A DNA stretch of 64,000 nt, taken from assembly GCF_019139535.1 (NCBI RefSeq), contig NZ_CP077073.1, positions 3,624,501-3,688,500 on the forward strand. The letters run 5' to 3'. This document shows, in pieces, positions 26,491 through 35,295 of the stretch. Numbering within the stretch: the first letter of the stretch is position 1; each line of letters begins with the position of its first letter. Below the pieces are notes generated by a model. That model had not been told where the DNA came from. It did no database searches and saw only the letters and a list, made by a program, of their open reading frames with translations. This stretch comes from Pseudomonas muyukensis. GTDB taxonomy: Bacteria; Pseudomonadota; Gammaproteobacteria; Pseudomonadales; Pseudomonadaceae. A program made the position numbers and the translations under genes.

Positions 26491-27848
26491 AGCGCAGCAC
26501 CGCGCGGCGCCGGCCGCTGCAGCTGGTAGAAGCGCCAGGGCAGCAGCAGCGCCGCCACCGTCAGGCCGCTGGCAAAGCCGACCCACACCCCTACCGCGCC
26601 CAGCGCCGAATGGAACGCCAGCCAGTAGCTCAGCGGCAGCGCCAGCAACCAGTAGCTGACCATCGTCACCCCCACCGGCCAGCGGTAATCCTGCAAGCCG
26701 CGCAGGGCCCCCAGCGCGGTGGACTGCAAGCCGTCGGCCACTTGCATGGCGGCGACCACCACGAACATCGGCACGGCGATGGCGATCACCTGCGGGTCGT
26801 CGCTCATGGCCTCGGCGATGCGCCGGCCAAACAGCGCCAGCAGCACCGTGGCCACCAGCATCCAGGCCGTGACGCTGATGAAGGTGGCGCTGCCGATGGC
26901 GCGGATGCGCGTGGTCTGGCCACGGCCCTGGGCCTGGCTGATGCGGATGCTCACCGCCGCCGCCATGCCCAGCGGCAGCATGTACAGCAGCGCGCCGATC
27001 GACTGCACCACCTGATTGGCCGCCAGGGCCGCGTTGCCCAGCCAGCCGAGCATCCAGGCGGCGATCACCACCGCGCCGGCCTCGGCCAGGTAGCCCAGGC
27101 CCAATGGCCAGCCCTCGCCGAGCAAGGTCTTCCAGCCCAGGTGCGGCCCCTGGGGCGCCAGGCGGTAGCGTGCCAGCGAGGGCGCCAGGCACCAGTAGGC
27201 CAGGGCCAAGGCGACCGCCAACGACTCGGCGATCACCCCGGCGATCCCCGCCCCGACCAGGCCCAGGGCCGGCAGGCCGAAATGACCATGGATCAGGCCA
27301 TAGCTCAGCGGGATATTGAACAGCACCGCGCTCATCACCAGCAGCACAGCCACCCACGGCCGGCCGATGGCCTCCAGCACGTCCTTGAACACCACCGCCA
27401 GGCAATAGGGGATCAGGAACAGCGCCATGGCCTGCCAGTACGGCGTCAACAGCGCCACATCAGGCAGCGGCACGCCCAGCCATTGCAGCAGCGGCAAGCT
27501 GGCGAGCATCACCAGGCAGCCGAGGCTGCCGACCAGCAGGCCGTAGCCAAGCCCGCTACGCAAGGTGCGCGCCACATCAGCCGGGTCATCGGCGCCATGG
27601 GCATGGCCGACGCGCACACTCAGGGTCGCGAGCATGCCGTACAAGCCTGCGTGGAAAATCAGCCCGGCGCTGCTGGTCAGGGCGACACAGGCCAGTACCA
27701 CGGTGCCCAGCGATGCCAGCAGCACGGTGTCGGTCAGGCTGATCAGCTCGGCGGCCGACAAGCCCAGCACCAGGGGCAAGGCCAGGCGCAGCAGGCCGGG
27801 CAGTTCGCCCAGCCAGGCCACCGGGGTCGATGAAACACGGGCAGTCAC
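26478..27848 (-). CDS. MATE family efflux transporter (NorM-like)
   Basis: 456-aa inner-membrane antiporter with 12 helices, including LPLVLGLSAAELISLTDTVLLASLG at the start and the repeated AANQVVQSIGALLYMLPLGMAAAVSIRISQAQG of the second half. MATE proteins export cationic drugs by Na+ or H+ antiport. The start is placed at GTG 27848 (VTARVSS) because GGAGG lies eight bases before it; an open frame runs 20 codons further into the operator region. Expression is probably repressed by the divergent TetR regulator through the two operators at 27863-27919. Confidence 0.9.
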   Translation of the reverse strand: MTARVSSTPVAWLGELPGLLRLALPLVLGLSAAELISLTDTVLLASLGTVVLACVALTSSAGLIFHAGLYGMLATLSVRVGHAHGADDPADVARTLRSGLGYGLLVGSLGCLVMLASLPLLQWLGVPLPDVALLTPYWQAMALFLIPYCLAVVFKDVLEAIGRPWVAVLLVMSAVLFNIPLSYGLIHGHFGLPALGLVGAGIAGVIAESLAVALALAYWCLAPSLARYRLAPQGPHLGWKTLLGEGWPLGLGYLAEAGAVVIAAWMLGWLGNAALAANQVVQSIGALLYMLPLGMAAAVSIRISQAQGRGQTTRIRAIGSATFISVTAWMLVATVLLALFGRRIAEAMSDDPQVIAIAVPMFVVVAAMQVADGLQSTALGALRGLQDYRWPVGVTMVSYWLLALPLSYWLAFHSALGAVGVWVGFASGLTVAALLLPWRFYQLQRPAPRGAALQAR

Positions 27849-27862
27849 CGTCACAACCTCCA

Positions 27863-27919
27863 ATTGACATACGCTGCGTATGCTAATGCCATTTATTGAC
27901 ATACGCAACGTATGCTAAT
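27863..27919. promoter_or_regulatory. Double TetR operator between MATE and TetR genes
   Basis: Two direct copies of a 25-bp sequence at 27863-27887 and 27895-27919, each containing a palindromic core: CATACGCTGCGTATG in the first and CATACGCAACGTATG in the second, both flanked by ATTGA and CTAAT. The copies are 32 bp apart, about three helical turns, as expected for two repressor dimers on one DNA face. They occupy the divergent promoter region. Confidence 0.82.
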
Positions 27920-27951
27920 TTGCGCTGCATCGCTTTCGCCTTGGAGTTCCC

Positions 27952-28545
27952 ATGCCCGCCCCTCGCCGCAGCCGCGCCGCCATGAGCGCCGACACCACCG
28001 AACGGCTGATTGCCGCCGCCCGCCGCCAGTTCGCCGAAAAGGGCTTCGCTGCCGTGGTCATGGACGACCTGTGCGCCGAGGTCGGCCTGACGCGTGGCGC
28101 CCTGCACCACCATTTCGGCGGCAAGGCCGGGCTGTTCAGCGCCGTAGTCCAGCACCTGCTGGACGCGATCAACCAGGCCCTGGATGCCCGCTACGACAGC
28201 CATACCGACCCGTGGGAGGGCTACATCGACACCTGCCTGCACTACTACGACCTGCTGCACGACCCGGCCTTGCGGCGGATCCTGCTGCAGGACGCCCCGG
28301 CCGTGCTCGGCCCGCGGTTGCGCGAGCTGGAGGAAGCCAGCTACATCGGGCCGATGGTCCAGGGCCTGGTGGAGTTGCAGCAGGCCGGGCGGTTGCGGGC
28401 GTTCGATGCCGTGGCCATGGCCCATTTGATCAACGGCGCGATGGGCGACAGCGGGATGTGGGTGGTTGCCCAGGACGATCCGCAACAGGCCGCCGAGCGG
28501 GTGAAAGCAGCGCTGCGCTGTTTGCTGGAAGGCTTGCAACTGTAG
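27952..28545 (+). CDS. TetR-family transcriptional regulator
   Basis: 197-aa repressor. HTH at residues about 15-60: ERLIAAARRQFAEKGFAAVV then MDDLCAEVGLTRGALHHHFGGKAGLF. The C-terminal ligand domain is variable as usual; the ending PxxAAERVKAALRCLLEGL is common in Pseudomonas homologues. Divergent from the MATE pump with a shared double operator, so likely a drug-responsive local repressor. Confidence 0.92.
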   Translation: MPAPRRSRAAMSADTTERLIAAARRQFAEKGFAAVVMDDLCAEVGLTRGALHHHFGGKAGLFSAVVQHLLDAINQALDARYDSHTDPWEGYIDTCLHYYDLLHDPALRRILLQDAPAVLGPRLRELEEASYIGPMVQGLVELQQAGRLRAFDAVAMAHLINGAMGDSGMWVVAQDDPQQAAERVKAALRCLLEGLQL

Positions 28546-28922
28546 GAGCGTGCTTGGCGAGGCAGGCGCCGCAGTGGCTGGCACCGGCTGCGCCGGTGTT
28601 CGCCGGCAAGGCCGGCTCCTACGCCGTCTGCGGCCTGCCCGCCCGTAGCCAGCTTGCTGGCGAAGCAGGCGCCGCGGTGGATGGCACCGGCTATGCCGGT
28701 GTTCGCCGGCAAGCCGGCTCCTACGCCGTCTGCGGCCTGCCCGCCCGTAGGAGCTTGCTGGCGAGGCAGGCGCCGCGGTGGATGGCACCGGCTGCGCCGG
28801 TGTTCGCCGGCAAGGCCGGCTCCTACGCCGTCTGCGGCCTGCCCGCCCGTAGGAGCCAGCCTTGCTGGCGAAGCAGGCGCTGCGGTGGCTGGCACCGGCT
28901 GCGCCGGTGTTCGCCGGCAAGC
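28546..28922. repeat. Tandem REP/BIME array B, left part
   Basis: Same palindrome family as array A with a slightly different linker (GCCGTCTGCGGCCTGCCCGC). TTGCTGGCGAAGCAG-type landmarks fall near 28554 (degenerate), 28652, 28752 and 28860. It starts right after the TetR stop and is split by IS copy 2 at 28923. Confidence 0.9.
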
Positions 28923-28979
28923 TGTTGTGGCTCAATGTTTTTGGACCATGATGTAGGAGCATCAACCTAAGGACGCATC

Positions 28980-29276
28980 ATGGGTTTTCGTAACGTTCCT
29001 GCTGAAGAAAAGGCCGAAGCTGTTCGCTTGGTCGTGGAAATGAACTACTCCGTGCCCAAGGCATGTGAGCAGATGGGAATAGGGCCTACAGCCCTGCGAC
29101 GCTGGGTTCGAGCATGGCGCAAGGAGCATGAAGGAGCCACGCAAACGACTCGGCCTCAAGACCAGGAACTCATTGATTCACTGAAGGCCAGACTAGAGCT
29201 GCTGGAGGCCGAGAACGACGTTCTAAAAAAGCAGTTGCCCTCTCATCTGAGGGCACTGTTCTGCCGAAGAAAGTGA
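28980..29276 (+). CDS. IS3-family transposase OrfA (copy 2)
   Basis: 98 aa, one residue different from copy 1 (CEQMGIGPT versus CEQMGVGPT). HTH plus leucine zipper. The A6G slippery site at 29225-29231 (CTAAAAAAGC) is placed so that a -1 shift fuses the zipper to orfB (...NDVLKKAVALSSEG...), the standard way IS3 elements make the OrfAB transposase. Confidence 0.92.
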   Translation: MGFRNVPAEEKAEAVRLVVEMNYSVPKACEQMGIGPTALRRWVRAWRKEHEGATQTTRPQDQELIDSLKARLELLEAENDVLKKQLPSHLRALFCRRK

Positions 29277-30106
29277 TCGCACGGCTCAAGGGTCGACTGT
29301 CCACGCGTCATTTGTGTCGACTTCTGAGCGTGCCACGTAGCAGTCACTACGCGAGCCGTAAGCCTCGGCTGATCAAGCCCATTGAGCGACGCTTGGAAAA
29401 GGAAATACGCCAATTGCACAGGACATTTCGCGGTGCTTTGGGTAGTCGAGGTTTTTCCAAGGAACTGCGAAAAAAAGGGTTCGCGGTCGGGCGCTATCGC
29501 ATGCGTAGCTTGATGAAGAGGCTGGATCTGCACTGGAAACGCCCGCGCTACGCGCATTATCGGCGAGCCACGAAACCAGCCCCTACAGCTGCCAATCTCC
29601 TGGATCGCCGCTTCAACCCCGTGCATCCCAACGTGCGGTGGGCGGGAGATATCACCTACATACGGGCAGGTGGACGCTGGCTGTACATGGCAGTGGTGAT
29701 GGACCTGTTTTCCCGCCGGATCGTGGGTTGGGCCTGTTCGAAAACAGCTGATACCGATCTCTCGCTCCGGGCCTTGCGGTTAGCTGTTGCCCTGCGCAAA
29801 CCGGGTTCTGGATTGATGTTTCATTCTGACCAGGGGTGTCAGTACACCTCTGATCGTTTTGTAGGGTATTTGGCTGAAAAGAGTATCGTGCAGAGCATGA
29901 GCCGACGAGCCAATTGCTGGGATAACGCCGTTGTAGAACGCTACTTCAGGACGTTGAAGCAGGACTGGGTACCGGAGGATGGTTATACAAATCACAGAGA
30001 GGCGGAGAAAGATGTGATGGAGTTTATTGCTCACTACAACCATCACCGCTGTCACTACGCTTCGAACGATCTGCCACCAGCTACTTTTGAGGAGCTGGCG
30101 GCCTAA
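29273..30106 (+). CDS. IS3-family transposase OrfB, rve integrase domain (copy 2)
   Basis: 277 aa from a GTG that overlaps the orfA stop; in the cell it is more likely made as an OrfAB fusion by -1 frameshifting, since the frame is open back to the slippery site. The HTH_21 region comes first (LCRLLSVPRSSHYASR), then the DDE catalytic core: first Asp in WAGDITYIRAGGRW, second in FHSDQGCQYTS, Glu in NCWDNAVVERYFRTLK. All three catalytic residues are present. It could also act in trans on the defective copy 1. Confidence 0.93.
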   Translation: MIARLKGRLSTRHLCRLLSVPRSSHYASRKPRLIKPIERRLEKEIRQLHRTFRGALGSRGFSKELRKKGFAVGRYRMRSLMKRLDLHWKRPRYAHYRRATKPAPTAANLLDRRFNPVHPNVRWAGDITYIRAGGRWLYMAVVMDLFSRRIVGWACSKTADTDLSLRALRLAVALRKPGSGLMFHSDQGCQYTSDRFVGYLAEKSIVQSMSRRANCWDNAVVERYFRTLKQDWVPEDGYTNHREAEKDVMEFIAHYNHHRCHYASNDLPPATFEELAA

Positions 30107-30146
30107 AAGCTCCTACGTCGTGGTCCAAAAAAACTGGACCACTACA

Positions 30147-30275
30147 AGCCGGCTCCTACGCCGTCTGCGGCCTGCCCGCCCGTAGCCAGCTTGCTGGCGA
30201 ACCAAGCAACGCGGTGGATGGCACCGGCTGCGTCCTGCCAGCCTTGCTCGCGAAGCAGACGACACGGGGGCGGAT
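30147..30275. repeat. REP array B, right part
   Basis: Rest of the interrupted palindrome followed by one full TTGCTGGCGAACCA unit near 30187 and a degenerate one near 30241 (CTTGCTCGCGAAGCAG). The array ends about 80 bp before the glucose dehydrogenase start. Confidence 0.8.
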
Positions 30276-30294
30276 GGAACCCCTAAAAATGTAC

Positions 30295-30317
30295 TAACTT
30301 GTTAATTAGCTTGCTAA
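30295..30317. promoter_or_regulatory. Tandem operator-like palindromes upstream of gcd
   Basis: Two adjacent perfect palindromes: TAACTTGTTA (30295-30304) and TTAGCTTGCTAA (30306-30317), centres 12 bp apart, in an AT-rich stretch about 45-65 bp before the gcd ATG. Position and symmetry suggest a regulator site overlapping the promoter; the regulator is unknown. Confidence 0.5.
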
Positions 30318-30358
30318 GGGCTTACACTGCCGCGCATTCCACCTGCGAGATCCCTGGC

Positions 30359-32764
30359 ATGAAACACACCCCCCGCGCCCCTGGCGCCTCCACATTCATC
30401 CTGGTCGGCCTTGGCGTGGTCATCGCCCTGCTCGGCCTGCTCCTGGCTGCTGGCGGTGTCACGCTGGCCGGCCTGGGCGGCTCCTGGTACTTCCTGGTCG
30501 GCGGCCTGGCCATGACCATCGCCGGCATCCTCATCGCCCGGCGCAAGCCGGCTGGGGCCTGGCTGTACGCCCTGTTCCTGCTCGGCACCCTGGCCTGGGC
30601 GCTGGCCGACACGGGCCTGGTGTTCTGGCCGCTGTTCTCGCGCCTGTTCATGTTCACCGCGATCGGCCTGGTGGTCGCGCTGGCCTACCCACAGCTGGTG
30701 CGGCGCCAGGCGCGCGCTGCCTATGGCCTGGCCGGCGTGCTGGCCGTGGGGCTGGCCATCGCCGCCGGCAACATGTTCGTCGCCCACCCCAGCGTCGCCG
30801 CCAACGGCAAGGGCCCGGGCCTGACCCCGGTAGCGCCGGGCAAGGCGCAGCAGAACTGGGCCCACTACGGCAACAGCGAAGGTGGCAGCCGCTTCGCCGC
30901 ACTGGACCAGATCAACCGTGGCAACGTCGACAAGCTCCAGGTGGCCTGGACCTACCACACCGGTGACGTGGCCATCAGCGACGGCAACGGCGCCGAGGAC
31001 CAGCTCACCCCCTTGCAGGTCGGCGACAAGGTGTTCATCTGCACCCCGCACAACAACCTGATCGCCCTGGACGCCGACAGCGGCCGCGAGCTCTGGAAAA
31101 ATCCGATCAACGCCCAGTCCAAGGTCTGGCAGCGCTGCCGCGGCATGGCCTACTTCGACGCCAGTGCCCCCCTGGCGCAACCGACCCAGCCGGGCAGCTC
31201 GCCAGTCACCGTGGCCCACGTGGCGCCCAGCGCCAACTGCCAGCGACGCCTGCTGACCAACACCATCGACGGCCGCCTGATCGCCGTCGACGCCGACACC
31301 GGCGCGTTCTGCCAGGGCTTCGGCCACAACGGCCAGGTCGACCTCAAGGCTGGCCTGGGCAATGTGCCGGACTCTTACTATCAATTGTCGTCCGCGCCGC
31401 TGATGGCCGGCACCACCGTGGTGGTCGGCGGGCGCGTCGCCGACAACGTCCAGACCGACATGCCCGGTGGCGTGATCCGTGGCTTCGACGTGATCAGTGG
31501 GGCCATGCGCTGGGCCTTCGACCCGGGCAACCCGCAACAGCGCAACGCCCCGCAGGGCGACGCCACCTACGTGCGCAGCACGCCGAACAGCTGGGCGCCG
31601 ATGTCCTACGACCCGGCGATGAACACCCTGTTCCTGCCGATGGGCTCCTCGTCCACCGACATCTACGGTGTCGAACGCAACGCCCTGGACCACACCTACG
31701 GCGCCTCGGTGCTGGCCCTGGACGCCACCACCGGCAACCAGCAATGGGTGTACCAGACCGTGCACAACGACCTCTGGGACTTCGACCTGCCGATGCAGCC
31801 GAGCCTGATCGACTTCACCGGCGATGACGGCAAGACCGTGCCAGCCGTGGTGATCGGCACCAAGGCCGGGCAGCTCTACGTGCTCGACCGTGCCACCGGC
31901 AAGCCGCTGACCCAAGTCGACGAAGTGCCGGTCAAGCCGAGCAACATCCCCCATGAACCCTATTCCCCGACCCAGCCGAAATCGGTGGGCATGCCGCAAA
32001 TTGGCGCGCAGACCCTGACCGAGGCGGACATGTGGGGCGCGACCCCTTACGACCAGCTGCTGTGCCGCATCGATTTCAAGAAGATGCGCTACGACGGCCT
32101 GTATACCGCGCCCGGCACCGACCTGTCGCTGAGCTTCCCTGGCTCGCTGGGCGGCATGAACTGGGGCAGCCTGTCCACCGACCCGGTGCACGGTTTCATC
32201 TTCGTCAACGACATGCGCCTGGGCCTGTGGATCCAGATGGTGCCGTCGCAGAACCAGGGCGACGCCGCCTCCGGTGGCGAGGCGCTGAATACCGGCATGG
32301 GCGCCGTGCCGCTCAAGGGCACGCCGTACGCGGTGAACAAGAACCGCTTCCTGTCGGTGGCCGGCATCCCCTGCCAGGCGCCGCCCTACGGCACCCTGAC
32401 CGCCATCGACATGCACACCCGGCAGATTGCCTGGCAGGTGCCGGTGGGCACCGTCGAGGACACCGGCCCGCTCGGCATCCGCATGCACCTGCCGATCAAG
32501 ATCGGCCTGCCGACCCTCGGCGGCACCCTGTCGACCCAGGGCGGCCTGGTGTTCATCGCCGGTACCCAGGACTTCTACCTGCGCGCCTACGACAGCGGCA
32601 ACGGCAATGAGATCTGGAAGGCCCGCCTGCCGGTGGGCAGCCAGGGCGGGCCGATGACCTACGTGTCGCCGAAAACCGGCAAGCAGTACGTGGTGATCAG
32701 CGCCGGCGGCGCGCGTCAGTCGAGCGACCGTGGCGATTATGTGATGGCCTACGCCCTGCCGTAA
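30359..32764 (+). CDS. gcd: Membrane-bound PQQ-dependent glucose dehydrogenase
   Basis: 801-aa quinoprotein that oxidises D-glucose to gluconolactone in the periplasm and passes electrons to ubiquinone. The N-terminal part (about residues 1-150) has five membrane helices (for example FILVGLGVVIALLGLLLAAGG), the rest an eight-bladed PQQ propeller: NWAHYGNSEGGSRFAALDQI opens the domain, and the GHNGQVDL, GTTVVVGGRV, WDFDLPMQPSLIDF and PGSLGGMNWGS segments line the cofactor site. Length matches E. coli and P. putida Gcd (about 800 aa). ATG at 30359 chosen; a longer frame to 30299 is unlikely. The OprB porin follows 107 bp later on the same strand, as in other P. putida strains. PQQ synthesis genes are not in the window. 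Confidence 0.94.
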   Translation: MKHTPRAPGASTFILVGLGVVIALLGLLLAAGGVTLAGLGGSWYFLVGGLAMTIAGILIARRKPAGAWLYALFLLGTLAWALADTGLVFWPLFSRLFMFTAIGLVVALAYPQLVRRQARAAYGLAGVLAVGLAIAAGNMFVAHPSVAANGKGPGLTPVAPGKAQQNWAHYGNSEGGSRFAALDQINRGNVDKLQVAWTYHTGDVAISDGNGAEDQLTPLQVGDKVFICTPHNNLIALDADSGRELWKNPINAQSKVWQRCRGMAYFDASAPLAQPTQPGSSPVTVAHVAPSANCQRRLLTNTIDGRLIAVDADTGAFCQGFGHNGQVDLKAGLGNVPDSYYQLSSAPLMAGTTVVVGGRVADNVQTDMPGGVIRGFDVISGAMRWAFDPGNPQQRNAPQGDATYVRSTPNSWAPMSYDPAMNTLFLPMGSSSTDIYGVERNALDHTYGASVLALDATTGNQQWVYQTVHNDLWDFDLPMQPSLIDFTGDDGKTVPAVVIGTKAGQLYVLDRATGKPLTQVDEVPVKPSNIPHEPYSPTQPKSVGMPQIGAQTLTEADMWGATPYDQLLCRIDFKKMRYDGLYTAPGTDLSLSFPGSLGGMNWGSLSTDPVHGFIFVNDMRLGLWIQMVPSQNQGDAASGGEALNTGMGAVPLKGTPYAVNKNRFLSVAGIPCQAPPYGTLTAIDMHTRQIAWQVPVGTVEDTGPLGIRMHLPIKIGLPTLGGTLSTQGGLVFIAGTQDFYLRAYDSGNGNEIWKARLPVGSQGGPMTYVSPKTGKQYVVISAGGARQSSDRGDYVMAYALP

Positions 32765-32871
32765 GCATCGCGCTCCCGCACGCGCCAGGCGCGCTCCCGC
32801 AGGCCTTGCACGAGGCCCAACAGGAGCGCGCCTGGCGCGCCATGGCCTTCAGCAGTTCCGAGAATTTTGCA

Positions 32872-34122
32872 ATGCGCTTCGTACCCCGCATCACCCCCGC
32901 CCTGCTCCTGACCCTGAGCAGCACCACCGCCCTGGCCGACGCCACTACCCTCACCGGCGACTGGGGCGGCCTGCGCCAGCGCCTGCAAGCCGACGGCATC
33001 ACCTTCACCGGCGACTACAGCGGCGAGACCGCCTACAACGCCCACGGCGGCCTGCACCGCTCAGCCCGCTATGCGCAGAACATCAAGCTCGGCGTGCAGT
33101 TCGACCTGGCGAAGCTGTACGGCCTGGACGATGCCGGCCAAGTCCAGTTGAGCGTCAACGACCGCCGCGGCAACAGCGCCTCCGAAGACCTGGTCGGCAA
33201 CCGTCTGCCGATCCAGGAAAACTACGGCGGCCTGTATACCCGCCTGACCGAGCTCAGCTACGCGCGCAACCTCACCCCGGCGCTGAACCTCAAGCTCGGC
33301 TACATGGCCATGGGCAACGACCTCGGTGGCCTGGACAGCGGCATCCTGTGCAACTTCATGAACGCCGGGTTCTGCGGCCATCCGCTGAACATGTCCGGCG
33401 GCAGCGGCTGGAGCAACTACCCCAACGCCCACCTCGGCGCCCGCCTCAAGTACGACCTGGCGCCGGCCTGGCAGCTACGGCTGGCGGCGTTCAACGTCGA
33501 CCCCGCGAGCAACGGCAATGCCAGCCGCGCCTGGCACCTGGGGCCCAAGCACACCACCGGCACCGTGCTGCCGCTGGAGCTGGTGTACAAGCGCCAGGGC
33601 GCGCTGCCGGGCGAATTCAAGCTCGGCTACTACTACGACAGTTCCAACGTGCAGCGCATCGGCAGCGACAAGCACGTCGCCGGCCGCGGCGGCCACTACC
33701 TGCTGGTCGACCAGGCGCTGTGGCACGACCCGGCATCGCCTGGGCGCAGCCTGCATGCCTTTGGCCAGTACTCGGCATCGAGCCAGGCCGCCTCGCCCTT
33801 CACCCGCTGGTACGGCGCCGGCGTGGTGCTGTACCAGCCGTTCGCGGCTCGCCCGCGCGATACCCTGGCGTTCGGCTACGGGCGCGCGGTACCCAACCCG
33901 CGCAGCCGCGATGTGCTGCAAGCGGCGGCGCTCGAGGCCGGGCAAGGCTTGCCCAGCCTGGACAGCGCCGAGCAATTGCTCGAGCTCAGCTATGGCTACC
34001 AGGCCACGTCCTGGCTGAACCTGCGTCCGGACGTGCAGTACATTGTCGAGCCTGGGGCGTTTAGCGCGCAGGACATCGACAATGCCTTGGTGTTCGGCTT
34101 GCAGGTCAAGGCGACGTTCTGA
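32872..34122 (+). CDS. oprB: OprB-family carbohydrate-selective porin
   Basis: 416-aa outer-membrane porin with signal peptide (PALLLTLSSTTALA). The family start TTLTGDWGGLRQRLQADGIT and conserved GYYYDSSN, GHYLLVDQALW and LNLRPDVQYIVEPG segments are present, and it ends in Phe (LQVKATF) as outer-membrane beta-barrels do. It admits glucose and other sugars to the periplasm, where the upstream Gcd acts; the two genes form a functional unit. ATG at 32872 gives the signal peptide directly; the frame opens at 32806. Confidence 0.93.
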   Translation: MRFVPRITPALLLTLSSTTALADATTLTGDWGGLRQRLQADGITFTGDYSGETAYNAHGGLHRSARYAQNIKLGVQFDLAKLYGLDDAGQVQLSVNDRRGNSASEDLVGNRLPIQENYGGLYTRLTELSYARNLTPALNLKLGYMAMGNDLGGLDSGILCNFMNAGFCGHPLNMSGGSGWSNYPNAHLGARLKYDLAPAWQLRLAAFNVDPASNGNASRAWHLGPKHTTGTVLPLELVYKRQGALPGEFKLGYYYDSSNVQRIGSDKHVAGRGGHYLLVDQALWHDPASPGRSLHAFGQYSASSQAASPFTRWYGAGVVLYQPFAARPRDTLAFGYGRAVPNPRSRDVLQAAALEAGQGLPSLDSAEQLLELSYGYQATSWLNLRPDVQYIVEPGAFSAQDIDNALVFGLQVKATF

Positions 34123-34134
34123 CGCCCCGCGAGT

Positions 34135-35295
34135 TCAAGCCTGCCTGAGGTACTCGGCCAAGCGCCGCAGCATCGCGTCACAGCCCTGCAACTGCTCGAC
34201 ACTGACGAACTCATCTGGCTTGTGCCCTTGCGCCATGCTGCCCGGGCCGCAGACCACGGTGGGGATGCCGGCCTGGTCGAACAGGCCGCCTTCGGTGCCA
34301 AAGGCCACGGTGGCGAAGTCATCCGAGCCACTGAGCAACGCCACCAGCCGCGCCGCCTCGCTGTCGGGCGCGGTCGCCAGGCCCGGGTAGGCGCTCAACG
34401 GCTGCAGGCGAATGGCACTGGCGGCGTTGACTGCCCGCATGCGCGGCAACAGTTCGGCTTCGGCGTAGGTGTGCAGCCGGTCGGCCACGACCTGGGCTTC
34501 GAAGCCGGGCAAGGCACGTACCTCGAAGTCGAACGCGCATTCTTCAGGCACGATGTTCAGCGCCCTGCCACCCTGGATGACGCCGGTCTGGACCGTGGAA
34601 AACGGCGGGTCGAAGCGCGCGTCGTGGTGCTCGGGGCGCGCCAGCTCGTCAGCGATCTCACCCAGCTTGCCGATCAGCCGCCCGGCGTACTCGATGGCAT
34701 TCACGCCATAGGGCGCATAGGCCGAGTGACAAGCCGCGCCCTGCACCTGGCAGCGCATCGCCAGTTTGCCTTTGTGGCCGAGCACCGGCTTGAGTTCGGT
34801 GGGCTCGCCGATCAGGCACAGGCGCGGCTTGTGCGGCCGCTGCGCCAGGGCGGCCAGCATCGAGCGCACCCCCAGGCACCCCACTTCCTCGTCATAGGAA
34901 AACGCCAGGTGCACCGGCATCGCCAGCGGTTGCGCCAGAAAAGCCGGCACCGCGGCCAGCACCGCGGCGATGAAGCCTTTCATGTCGGCGGTGCCACGGC
35001 CATACAGGCGGCCGTCGCATTCGCTGAGCTGGAACGGCGCGACGCTCCAGGCCTGGCCGTCCACCGGCACCACGTCGGTGTGCCCGGACAGCACCACGCC
35101 GCCACGCTCGCTCGGGCCGATGGTGGCGAACAGGTTGGCCTTGGTGCCCTCCTCGTTGAGGAACAGCTCGCTGGCAACGCCCAGCCCGGCCAGGTAATCG
35201 CGAATGAAGGCGATCAGCTCCAGGTTGGAGTCGCGGCTGACCGTGGCGAACCCGACCAAGCGCGCCAGCAACGCCCTGCTGCATGGCTCATTCAT
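34135..35295 (-). CDS. argE: M20 family deacetylase, acetylornithine deacetylase-like
   Basis: 386-aa di-zinc hydrolase. Metal and catalytic residues: SGHTDVVPVDG (His, Asp), GRGTADMKGF (bridging Asp), SYDEEVGCLG (general base Glu and Glu ligand), and GPGSMAQGHKPDEFV (C-terminal His). The dimerisation domain sits between. The family removes N-acyl groups; ArgE acts on N-acetylornithine. Pseudomonas normally uses ArgJ for arginine synthesis, and this gene overlaps a DUF1028 gene by eight bases and faces a monooxygenase/RidA operon, so an N-acyl amino acid from a catabolic route is a plausible alternative substrate. Confidence 0.87.
   Translation of the reverse strand: MNEPCSRALLARLVGFATVSRDSNLELIAFIRDYLAGLGVASELFLNEEGTKANLFATIGPSERGGVVLSGHTDVVPVDGQAWSVAPFQLSECDGRLYGRGTADMKGFIAAVLAAVPAFLAQPLAMPVHLAFSYDEEVGCLGVRSMLAALAQRPHKPRLCLIGEPTELKPVLGHKGKLAMRCQVQGAACHSAYAPYGVNAIEYAGRLIGKLGEIADELARPEHHDARFDPPFSTVQTGVIQGGRALNIVPEECAFDFEVRALPGFEAQVVADRLHTYAEAELLPRMRAVNAASAIRLQPLSAYPGLATAPDSEAARLVALLSGSDDFATVAFGTEGGLFDQAGIPTVVCGPGSMAQGHKPDEFVSVEQLQGCDAMLRRLAEYLRQA

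Larger units (their letters stand above)
28923..30146 (+). mobile_element. IS3-family insertion sequence, copy 2 (intact)
   Basis: 1224-bp element with the same terminal inverted repeats as copy 1 (left TGTTGTGGCTCAATG..., right TGTAGTGGTCCAGTT... read inward). A 3-bp duplication AGC flanks it (28920-28922, 30147-30149). The insertion point in the REP palindrome (GCCGGCA|AGC|CGGC) is the same base as in copy 1, and the orientation relative to the array is also the same. Both reading frames are intact. Confidence 0.95.

Noticed and set aside
27865..27901. TTGACA boxes in the MATE-TetR intergenic region as -35 promoters
   Set aside because: TTGACA is part of both operator copies, but no convincing -10 box lies at 16-18 bp from either.
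30314..32488. 724-aa minus-strand open frame opposite gcd
   Set aside because: Shadow of a strongly supported quinoprotein gene; no motif, His/Gln/Val-rich low-information sequence.
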